NCBI RefSeq assembly: GCF_041734735.1
Contig: NC_134883.1
Location: forward strand, 25,759,618 to 25,823,617
Direction of reading: 5' to 3'
DNA from: Babylonia areolata
Taxonomy: Eukaryota > Mollusca > Gastropoda > Neogastropoda > Buccinidae
DNA length: 64,000 nt
The notes beneath the pieces are model-generated. The model was not told where the DNA came from and did not search any database. It saw only the letters and a program-made list of their open reading frames with translations. This document shows positions 1-12,700 of the stretch, piece after piece; position 1 is the stretch's first letter; the number at the start of each line of letters is the position of its first letter. A program made the position numbers and the translations under genes.

Positions 1-717
1 CTAAATCCTTATGTCTGATGTAGTCTGGGTGATGGGTGATGATCTGGGTAATGATCTGAATCAATCATTACCTTGAAAGCAATACTTAAGAAAATTTCTA
101 AGCTTTCAATAAAACCGCAAACAGAAACAATCCATAAAGTGGTCCATTTTAGGCGTTCAAACTGTGTCCACTTCTTACATTGTTCTCATACCAATTTGAT
201 CGAAAAAGTCATTTACAACAACAGTGATACATCCATATGCTGTATATGCAAGTCTTCAAACCAACCCAACGAACTATTTCAAACAATAGTGATATGCATC
301 AACAATTAAGTTTCCACACCAATTCAACTTAACAAGCAATGGAACAGACAATTTTCATTCTACAATTCTATCAGAGACCTGAATCATCATCATCATCTTT
401 ACACTAATGTACGCAATATTCCTCCATGTTATAGCACTTTATATATTTCTAAACGCTATGAACAGAAGGAATGCACATGTTTACCTGTTCGTCCTTGTCA
501 ACATTTTTGAAAAATTAACAATGAGTACATCAGACCAACAAAGAGCAGAAAATCAGCTGAATACATAAAAAAAAAAAAATTTTAAACCAAAAAAAAAAAA
601 AAACCACTTCTTTTCTTTCCACCTAATCACTATCTTCAAAGCACTGAGACAATTACCCTACACAAAGTCAGTGAGCCCAGCACCACAGTGAATGGGATTG
701 GCTTCAAGCATACGTAC

Positions 718-3700
718 CTGACAACGGGGCTTTGGCAACGCACCAACTTTCTTTTCGTATTCACTCAGAGCCTGGAAGGCAATGTGCAGCTGTGGAGGAC
801 GGTCAAACTTGGCAAAGTCTGAGGGAAGGATTTCAGGGGCATCCATTGCTGCCTTGATGGATTTCTGTTTGGATGTGACATATCAACTAGTGGTTATCTT
901 TGCATCAAGTTAGAGGTGATGAAGGGAAAGGGATGTGGTGGGAAGAACATATTATCAAGTGCTTTATCACCTTGTCAGGTGATTCCTTCCTTTTTCTTTT
1001 GTACACCTACAAACCCCCCTTCCATCCCCGCCCACCCTTCACCCCACCACCTTCCATTTCAGTCCTTTCTTAAAGCTTTGACTTACCACAAAACTGTAAA
1101 TCTCAGAGTGAAAAGACCAGTTTTGCATCAAACTTTGTACAACAGACTAAACAAAGAAATACACTTTTTTACCTTCACAGTCTTATGTTACATCCATAGT
1201 AAATTTTCTGTACAACAGACTAAACAAAGAAATACTTTTTTTTTATCTTCACAGTCTTATGTTACATCCATAGTAAATTTTCATAAAATATAATGCTTGA
1301 AATGATTCCACACTCACACACATACACATGCACACAAATGCACACCCACACCCATACACTTGCACAAAAGTGTTGAAGGAAAAAGCAAAGTAATACATGG
1401 CAAAAACATTCAACAGCTCACTTACGAAGTTGATTGTCTTGGGCATTTTGACTTGCACAGCATTGCCTCCCCTGATGTAGTCAGAATACTTGGTGGTGTC
1501 CCCTATGCTAAATGTGTATGGACCTGCCATGACCAAATACTGTCAGTTAACAAAAACAAAGACACTGCAATAAACACTTCACACAAACAGAATGCACTAA
1601 TTTTCTGTACTAATCTAATTTTGGGGACAAAACCAAATTTAATCTAAATCAAGTTACCCCTTTCATTGGCAACTCTTGAACACCTTGAAAACTGAATACA
1701 AGTTATTTTCGATAGCAGAGAAAGGAAATTTTTTTCTTAAAATTACATTTATCTAAAATACTTACCCACTAGTGCAGACTCTGGCAGGGAGTCCGCTTCC
1801 TGTCCTGTGCAAACTACTACCCACCCATGCAGAGAAAACGAAAGTAACTACGGCCGATAACCTCCGGGAAGTAGCTTACCTCCCCTCTGTATCCCTGACT
1901 AGCTTCCTCTTTTGACGTCAACCAACCATAACCAGTGCAGTGTGCAGAGAGAACAGGAAGCAGGAAGGATGGGAAGGTCTTAAATGTGGGTCACGTTAAG
2001 TATATTAGATAAACATAATTTTAGGAAAAAAGCAAACCATAGGCCTAGTTTGCATCAGTTTGACATGGTACAGTATATGACACCAAAACATAATTTTAGG
2101 AAAAAAATTTCCTTTTAACTACACATACTTTACCATGACCCACTAGTGCAGAATAACACAAGGTGGAGGGCTCACCTATTCTACTGTCTGTGCACGGCAA
2201 TGGCTTGTTGTGCGACAACTGCGGAGGCGATGCCTCTTAGCCATCCTTGCCGAACTCATTGGAGATGCTCAGAACGACATGCAGTGGTGTAAGATACGAT
2301 GGATCTCTGAATTTTTTTTCATACACTCAGCACTTAGCAGTGTTCAATTAAAGGAAAACTAATCAGGCTTTCTTGAGGGACCAGTCTAGGAAAACTTTAG
2401 TTCTTTCCCCTTGGCTGTTAACCGCGTGAAAGGCTTTTTTTCTCGATTTTTCTTGACCGAGTCAGAGGTCGCGATGCTTACACAACAAACATGGCGGTGC
2501 AGCGAACATACTCCCTGCGTGAGGCTGTCGAAATTGCGACAGAAGAAGGATCAGACATTGAACATGACCTCCTAGACACTGGTGACAAATTCTCTGATGA
2601 TTTTTCTGATGATGATGACATTCAGTTAGTACCAGATGATGATTTTGAAAGTGACGAAACTTTGATGACTGACCCCTACAACGATGAGACAGAAATCGAC
2701 AGTGACACAAGTGACGGCCATACTGCAAGACAAGATGTCTTGACTGTAGATACTGACGATGAAGAATAAGAGCACTTGTACAAGTAGATAAAAGACCTGA
2801 CAAACTTCCCACTGGCTGCACCTTTCACTGGGACCCCAGGTCTCACTGATTTTCCAGACACACCCACTCCTGTTGGGGTGAGTGTGTTTACAATTTGATA
2901 TTGTTGCTAATTTATTTTTTGTGTAAATAATGTTGATTTTTACAATTTTTAATGAATAATTTCTATAGATAAATGTAAACTTATCATTTTCTGTGTGTGC
3001 ACTTATCAAATTGTGTGGAGGGGTGTCTGTGCAATGGGTGTGTCAGTGTATTATGCGTGGGCGTGTCTGTGCATGTGTTATTTATACTGTCACTCCTGAA
3101 TTATTATTAATGTGTATATGCTGTGTAATATTATTGATGTTTATTTTGCATTTGTTTTTTGTTTTGTTTTTTGCCCTTTTTTCTGCAATACATGCAAAAG
3201 CTTTTCTTCTTTTCTTCTTTTTCTTCTTATGACAAGATTGTCTGTTATTCAAAACACTTTACACGCATGAGGAGATCTGCCAGTCACAGGAGCAGACATG
3301 GGGAGACTGAGGCCAGGCAGTCACTGGCCTGCTAACATTCCACCCACCAAAGAGCAGCAGACCAGGAAAACACAGAGGGTGTAAGGTGTGTTACGCCAAA
3401 CACAAAACACAAGTCAAGAGGTGAAAAAAGCCACACAAAAAAGCCACCACAATCATATGGAAACAGTGTAAAGTGCCCCTCTGCACTGTTCCATGCTTTG
3501 AGGTATTCAACAGTCAAGGACTACAGCAAATAATCATCTAGCTGCAGCACAAAAGTGGAAATATGTTTTTTTCCTTCTTTTTTTTCAAGTGATGGATTTG
3601 TATGGTTTTGCGTTTTCTGCTTTTCCAGTGTTGTGATCTTTTATTTTATTTTTTAACAGTTTGTTGTGCAACATTTGACTTCAAACTGATTCATGAGAAT

Positions 3701-6700
3701 CAGGGAACCTTACTGTGTGAGAAAATCATCTTATGCTTCTTTGTGGATCAGCTGATGGATATGACATGCCTGGTGAGTACAGTATACCTATTTTTCAATT
3801 TTTTTTGTTTTTCAGTATTTAGTGACATAATTTTTTTAATTTTTTTTTTTAATATTTAGCAGAATTTAATGAGAAAACTGTTTTTAAATGTTAAAAGAGA
3901 CAGTCAACTTTCTAGTGATATATAATTTGTATGTCTTTGTCTCTGTTTGAAAGTGTTGAATTTTTTAAATATGCCCATATTTGATTGTCACAGCAAAACT
4001 ACATGAACTATTTAACTACATCTCCATGGAGTTAATTGTGAGACGTCTCTCAGGTAGAAATCAATAAGGTAGCAGGGATTTTCCCGAGTGGGCAAAGGCA
4101 AGAGATGAGGACCATGCTCTGACTTCGTGAACTCTGGCTGAGGATGCATTAAGTCCCAACCCTGCGTCTGCATACAAGCCTTTAATAACACTGATTGGCT
4201 TTCAGACAGAGATGTCTTGCTGATCTCATGGGAGTGGTCAATGTGTCAACTGATGAACAAGTGTCGAGCCTTTGAGACTCAAATCATCATCTGCTGAAGA
4301 CTCTAAGATGATCAGAGTAAGTGATAATTTTTAAAAACCCTGCGCAAGCCTTTACAAAGTATTGAAAATATTGTCTGCGCAATCGGACAGGTTTAGAAAA
4401 GGCCTTAGCCCTCCTGACAACAATCTACTTGCCCCAGACAGTCGGGGCTTCTTCAAGAGACTTGAGGGCTGACTAAAAAGGCCTGATCCCGAGACACCAT
4501 CCACATCAGGGCTGATCGAAGCTTGGACTTCATCCCTCCAGCCCTTGCCTCTACTGATATCAGGGTGCATAACAAGAGTTATTGTCATTGGATGACTGTC
4601 CATCCTCAACTGCCTTCTGTGTCTGAGGCTGGGGTTGGCAACCTCTATTTCTGGCCCTCTCACCCTTACCAGTCTTAGCACTATCTGAAGATTATTAAAT
4701 CAAATTATCATCAACCTCCTGAAGATTGTCCAACAGAGCAGACCTAATGGCAAAAGTTTACACCAGTCTAGCATGGTCATTCTATTGCACCAAATATAGA
4801 ACCATCTCATGATGCCCTTTAAGCAAACCAAAGGACCAGTACCTTTCATTCTCAAACAAAACAAATCATTACAACACAGATCAGTGTTAAATGACATAAA
4901 AAGACAAGACAAAAAATGGTTCAACTTACCTAAGACTTTGATCTTGATGGGGTCACAGCCGTTGAGTTCTGTCATGCCCTGCACCTCAGAGAAGGTGACA
5001 TAGTCACCATCTTCCAAACCATGTTTGGTTTCATCCACTGTGGCCACCACACTTTCCTGCCCCTGTTGTCAGTACAAGACCATGCACACACACTGTCATT
5101 CACCCCAACATAGAGACATAATACCACATGCTAACAGATCTGCATCTTTAATCCATCCTCAATGCACTGAACCACCTCCTCTAACATTTCATGCCAGTTC
5201 ACCCAAGGAGCAAAAAGAAAAGAAAAGTCATTTGGTTACACTGCAGCCTGTCTGATCGCTGGCCTCAGAGAAATTCCACCTTTGAAAAGGGTCAGAATTA
5301 ACACTGCAGACCACTTAACAGGTAATTCACAGCACACTAAGTAATGGGCAAGAAGGAACTCCATGTCAGTATGTGTGTGCATGTGTGTATGTCTGTTTAT
5401 GTGTGTATGCAACTGCACATGTGTGGGCACAAGTATGTGAACATGCAACAATGGGACCACAAGCATTTGTGCACAAGCTTGTGAAATCATGATACAAATG
5501 TGAACAAAGTGTAATAAAGATAAATGAAGCATTCGTATGGTTGAAATGTAATTATGGATAACTTGACCCAGCAAAACACCAAGACAGGGCTTCTAATAAT
5601 GCGTAAATATGCATCCCTGACACTTTCAAAATGGGAAGTACGCACTGCATGGGACATTCTAAAACTTTCTGGAACAGTCATAAAATTGTATATAAAAAAA
5701 TTAGTGTATCAGAGCTTCAGCCTGCCTTTGTATACATGTGTGTAGCAGTAAAAGAGATTGGATCAGAAAGTGCATCAGAGTGACCATTTGAAGGTTGTCC
5801 AGGACCCTCAATAACTATGGTAATAGGACCCCTAAGATACTTAACAGAAGCTCTGGCCAGAAATCAGAAAGTCAAAAAAAAACAACAACAACACCTCATT
5901 TTGTATGACAACTGACTAACAAACTTCACAAACTAATAAGACTGTCTTAGACACACATAGAGGGATACTCTCTACCCTGAATGTGGACATCACTACCTAC
6001 TATCAACTTTGTAACCAGTCAGCTTACTTCTCTCCACACCCCCACATGCACCCCCACACACACCCTCCGCCACACTCCCCCACCCCCACCCCTACATCCC
6101 CTTCAGACCTCACCTTTTCTATGTCCGCAATCATACAGGAAATCGGCTGTTCACCATCAGAATCAGCCACCACAAAGTTGGTGCCAAAGTCACAGAAGAC
6201 TTTCCTGTAAACAACATCAAGACTTTCAACGCAAAAAACACATTTACACATATATTATCTCCACACTCTTGTTTGCTCACTCACAAAAAAAGCTCTCATC
6301 CATCATTTGCACCCATGTATTTCAAAAGACAATCCAGATGATATAATAGCTTTCAGAATTATTTTTCCTCCTCCCCTAACCCTTGTGAATTTACAAATTC
6401 AGCAACAAGAATCAAGCCAATGGCAGTCATTTACATGATGCTTAATTTCAGGAGCAAGACAGCTACCCAGTTAACCCTCCTTCAACATGTACGGTAGCGG
6501 CTTGCAGTTAACACCCAAATGTGCCCAGTACCGCCAGCTAAACACGTGCTTACTATGGACGCAGCCATTGTTGTTTACATAAACGAGACTCTCGCGAGAT
6601 TCAGCCTCGTTTTTGGCACTTCCTGCCATGCATTTTGCTCTTTTCAGAGTCCAATTCGCTTGAATTTTGACAAAGTTGTGAATTTTTAAAGTTGCGAGAT

Positions 6701-9700
6701 AAGTTTGATGATTGCCGAGCTTTAGTGTAATCTAAACGATGATTCTGAAGATTATTTTGAACCGTTTTAATGACTTTTGTGTGAGAATCTTGTAAAAAAA
6801 TCAATCGAACTTAGTGACATAATTATCAACTGACCGAGTTTTGCCGAAAATGAGAGTGAGAAGTTGGTAGCTTGTACTATAGACCCGTGTCTAATCTGTC
6901 ATTCATTTAAAAAATTATTGAGAAAGTTGTGTTACAGCAGTTACAGGAACATCTACAGAAAAACAGACAACTCAAAATTTGTCAATCAGCCTATGGAAAA
7001 AACCACAGTACAGAAACTGTTCTTCTCTCTGTTACAGTCCTCTTTAGAATACAGACATAAAACTTGCATCCTTAGTGGCATTCCCAGATCTGTCAGCAGC
7101 ATTTGATACAACTGACCACCAAATTCTCATCAACCATCTCTGGCATTCTATCTACTGCTTTAAAATGGTTTTCATCATATGTTTCAAACCGTGAGCTCTG
7201 CATTAACCATTATACACCTAACCTGCCCACTGTCGGCTTGCAGTGAAACACCCAAACCTGCCCAATACTGCCGTCTAAAACACGTGCTTACTATGGACGC
7301 AGCCACTGTTGTTTACATAAACGAGACTCTCGTGAAATTCACAGCCTCGATTTCGGCACTTCCTACCATGCATTTTGCACTTTTCAGCGTCCGATTCCTT
7401 GAATTTTGACAAAGTTGTGAATTTTTTAAGTTGCAAGACGGGTTTGATGATTGCCGAGAGCTTTAGCGTAATCTGAACACTGATTCTGAAGATGACTTAA
7501 CAGTTTTAATGATTTGTGCATGAGAATCTTGTAAAGAGTGACCTAGATTTTTTTTTTTGCTGCCCCATCATCTGCACCGTTTCAGTGGCATTACTCCCAC
7601 ACCGCTCATTTAGATTCCCCGATACACAGCCACACCCAGGTTTGTCCATCGCAGTTCCAGCGTCGGCAGTCCACAGGGAACCATCGATGTTAGGTCGGCA
7701 GGAGGCCACACACCAGAGGAGACCCTGCACTGCTGCTGAGTCACTTCGGTGGTGTTCAGTGGTGCCTGTTCTGTTTTAACGTACTTAGGACACCACCTAC
7801 TAAGCCCCCTACTAACGACAATAATGGCTTAGTCGCGGAGCCAGACTGAGTGAGCGTCCCTCCCAGAGTGGAGACCGCCACCACGTCCCTCAAACAACAG
7901 CCCCCCATGAATCTGTCGACACTGACGACATTGACAGGACTCACCCCAAGCACGGAAGTGGAGGGGTATCGAAACTGAGGTCACCATGAGAGCAGGGCAT
8001 GAAAGGCCACAGACTTTGAGACAATTTTGTTTATATTGATGACGATGAAGGGGCAGGAGGATGACGATGATGATGGCGATGTTGCTATGGAGGTCCATTT
8101 TGGTTTGGGACTGCGTGACAAGGCTGTACTCTACGCTTCCTGTCATAATGATATCCCGGCGTTAACCAGGCCCAAGAGATAGACACTTGCAGTGTTGGTC
8201 AGGTAATTAGAGCAACACACCCAAAGACACATCCTTGAAGTGGATGACACTCAACTATGTGGTCCCAGTCTCCTCATTTAAGCCCACAGCACACTCAACT
8301 CCAGGTAGGAGCCGGCCACGGGCCGAAAAACCCACCTCCGCTGGGATTCGAACCCGCGTCCTCCCAGCCGTCAGTCCACGACGCTAACCACTTCGCCACG
8401 GCAGCTGGTGAGTGACCTAGATATTGACTGACCCGAGTTTTGCCAACAATGAGAGTGAAGTTGGTCACTTGCATGTGAATTGATCGCTGGACCTCCGAAA
8501 TCATAATCAAACACTGGATCTCTGAAATCAATACTGTCAGAGAGTTGGTCTTCATTTTATTGATATTTATTGGCGTTCTGCACGATCTTCCTGATTGTGC
8601 TAGTTCAATGGAATATACTACTGCTTTGGTAGTTTTGCCAAAGTTTTAAAGTTTTAAAGTTGTAAGATGAGTTTGATAACTGTCAGTCATAGTAGCGTAA
8701 TCCGAACGACTATTGTGAAGATGATTTCTGCGTGAGAATTTTGTATAAGTGACCGTACTTTGTGACCTAGACATCCACTGACAGTTTTACCGATACTGAG
8801 AGTGTAGTTGGTACTTGAGTGTGAATCGATCACCCGACTTCTGAAATCGTGAATTGATCACCAGACTTCTGAAATCCTGAATCGATCGCTGCACATCCGA
8901 AATCCTGAATCGATCGCCAGACTGTCGGAATCGATACTGTCAGTCGTTGATTGCACTGATACTTAATGGTGTTCTGCACAATCTTCCTGATTTTGCTAGT
9001 TCAATGGATTAAATCTTTCTTTTCATTATGGAGAAATTGTATGTGAGGTAGGTCTGTTGTTTGTTTTATTTTATTTGCCGCTGCTTTTCTCCCCACCATC
9101 ATAGGAAAACACATCATCCCTCAAAATGAAAAGAACATAAAAATCAGCATGTTCATTGTTACAATTTGAGCAAGAAAAAGAATAAAAAGAAGATGTGTTA
9201 GAAGATACTGCAGACCAGACAAACTTATTCCAAAGAAAATCATACTCTAATTAAAATAATTTTTTCAAAGTTGACTGTCAAATTTGACATTTTTATTTTG
9301 TCTGTGTAAATACAAACCAACATGACCCTGGAAACTAAAGTTATGTGAAGAATGCAGGAAAAATAAATATTTGCAACAAAAGGTAATTATATTTTTAATC
9401 AATGTTTATAATTACCCACAATCTTTCGGTGGCTGCCGGAAAAAGAGGGCGATAACTAGCGGGACAAAGGGGAGGTTACCTACTTCCGGGAGGTTATCGG
9501 CCGTAGTTTCGTCTGCTCCGCATAGGCGGATAGTAGTTTGCACAGGACAGGAATGTCAGACCCCTGCCGGAGTCTGCACTAGTTGGGTCACGGTTAAGTA
9601 TGTGTAATTAAACAATGTTTATAATTACCCACAATCTTCCGGAAGGTTATCGGCTGTAGTTGCTTTCGTTTTCTCCGCATAGGCGGATAGTAGTTTGCAC

Positions 9701-12700
9701 AGGACAGAAATGTCAGACCCCTGCCGGAGTCTGCACTAGTTGGGTCACGGTTAAGTATGTGTAATTAAATCGAAAATCGCAAGAGTTATTCCCCTTGGCA
9801 TGGGATTTCAGGGGTGATTAGTGCTGGGTGACCTAGGGGTAAAAGGGTTTTTTTCGGGGGGGTTTTCATGGAATTGATTTCAATGCAACATATTGCTGCT
9901 ACAACCATTTTTCTACATCCCTTATGCAAGACTTTACCATGCAATGAATCACAGTGGATTGGCAAGCCAGTGATTTCACTGTTTACAACAATCATTTCAC
10001 AAGAGGATGCACCGATTCACATATTAAAGTTTATATTACTCCATATCTCACCACCAAAGCATGTTTTCAATGTTTACTTGCAGCAGTGAAAATTTCAATC
10101 ATGAGAAACAAAAATAACATACCCAAAAAGGCCATGTGTCTCTGCCACGATAAACTTGATGTTGTGAGAGTGACAGTATTCCCCCACGCGGACCTGATCA
10201 TCGTACTTGGAGTTGGTCAGTACTACCACCTGCATGACATTGGTAAAAACTTAATCCTCCAACAAAATCATGCCAGTCCAGTATCATTACTTTTCATATA
10301 TATATACATACAGAGCTGAACTCATAACCTAACAACAGATTAGTTAAATCAATTCTGAACTAATTCAAATGTGTCTGAACAATGAACAGATCACAAGAGG
10401 TCATATCCAAATCTCACTTCCACCCTTCATCTCTTATGACACAATCATCCTGTACCATTACATGTATAAGTATACAAAATTAATAGTACACCATACAAAG
10501 GGGAAAATAACACCTAACCAAGCTTCTAAGAACAGCTCATTTGTTGCTAAGAACAGCTCACTTGTTGCCAAAAAATGTACAATTCCGTAATAATACCCAA
10601 TTATCAAGTCCAGACAAAAAATATTCAAGGCTTTCAAAAACAATCTAGGTGAGTGGATCAGCATAAAATATGAAAGACACAACAGTAAGGAAAACAAAGA
10701 GATTGTAAGAAAACAGGAAATTTCCAGAGTATCTAAAGACAGGGATATCAATTACACTTAAACAACACCCAGCATCCCCACACGGGAATCCTGGGACATC
10801 AAGCTGTAATATATTCACTAGTTAGAAGAAAAAAAATTTAATCCATAAAATTGTGGAATGGCCAGACCTGGAACTGGGACAGAAAAGCTTCATCCAAGTC
10901 AGCTGTGCAGTTGTTGACAGAAACGTAGCTGTTCAACTCTGCCAGTCGAGGGTGGCACACTTCTGCACGATCCTTTCCAATGTCCTCTTCTCGAAGGAAA
11001 AACTGCACACATGCACAAGCATTAATCATTATCTTCCTAACAAAAATCAACAGTCTGATTAATGAAAACAGATTTTCAATTATTTTATACACATCTTTAA
11101 TCGTGTTTTGAATACAAATATAAGAAAAACAAAAATATGTAAATACAGTTTATTCTAGTTGATTTTATTCAATTGCCCTCTTTTCATCCTCATCCTCATG
11201 CAATAAACACATTGACAGTGCAGATAGGGTAGACTGATCTTTATTACTTTGTAGAATTGTGTGTAAGAGATGGTGATAATGTGTGTCACACTGTCTTTAT
11301 CTATTCTTTTTTTTTTTTTTTTTAATTCATCTGCTAACAGCAATTTTTGCTGATCTGGCAACTGCCTAGAACATTTTGCTAATCTGAAAGTTGACAAAAT
11401 GATTCATTCCTGACCTGAAATTAATCCAGAAAACTCACACTCAACATTTCAAATGCTTATTTCTTCCATTACTCTGCTGCTAAGTCAGTATCATAATATA
11501 CTGACACAACAAATATGTATCTTTTCAAACTTCTTTTGAGACTGCAGAGAAACCGCAAGGTAGGAATAGTTATCTACATGGAACTGGCTATACCCAGCAA
11601 AATCTTCCAACTTTTTCCCCCTTGCCCTCTTCTGCACTTCCCATGAGTTAATTTTCCCCATTTCAAAGAAACAAATAAATACAAAGATTCATTCCACCAC
11701 AAAACAGCGATGCACCTCCCCAAAGCTTTCCTTTAATAAGTCTTCCATGGTGGTAAGTATTGCAGCCACTCACTTGAGAACTGAGGTCATTGAAAACCAC
11801 CTTCCCTGGGTCATGGATGGTGACTGACTTGACACCACCCAGCACCACATTTTTGGCAATCTCAATGCCCAAGCCTCTCATCCCCGAAATCAGCACATTC
11901 GAGTGGGCCATTTTTCGCATGGCTTCATGGCCCAGCACGTACCTGGTCAGATACATCATAACAATGAGTCAGCGCATCTATCTGTGTGTACTATTGTTTT
12001 TGTAATTCAAGCATGTGTACACACAAAGCATCACACTCACACACACACACACACACACAAACCAACATATGCTACACATATGTATTCCTCCTGGAAAACT
12101 TGTGAGGCAGAGCACATCTTATCTTTACATATAAGTATATACAAAAGATAGTATTAATTTGGTATTCATCACAACTAAGATCTGTCATCAATGAAACTGA
12201 AAGAGGCATCCACTTACAGCTGGCGAGAGTATAAGCCCTCATCAATGTCATCAACAGCATCAACTGTTCCATTTTTTTCCATCTCCACCTGTGACAAAAT
12301 ACATAAATTTTGTTGGTCGTCCATGGCAGAATCATTTATAGGAAATTTTCTTCCTAAAATTACGTTTATTTTAACATACCATGACCCACTGGTGCAGACT
12401 CTGGCAGGGATCTGATTCCCTGTCCTGTGTAAACTACTACCCCTGAGAAGGGGAGAAAACGGAAGTACATGCGGAAAAAATGAAAGAACATATAACATAC
12501 ACAAAATCATTAACATTTACATAACAATCTGAAATCTGCATCACTTTACTTGAGGAATGGACAACTTTGGCATAGCAACCTATCTTTATACAGCCACCAA
12601 GAAAGAACACCAACATAAAATTTAACCACCAGTTTAAAAGGGCTTGTAGAAACAATCTTTTCATATCTTGTTTTCTAGAAAACAAAACAGACATCTTTCA

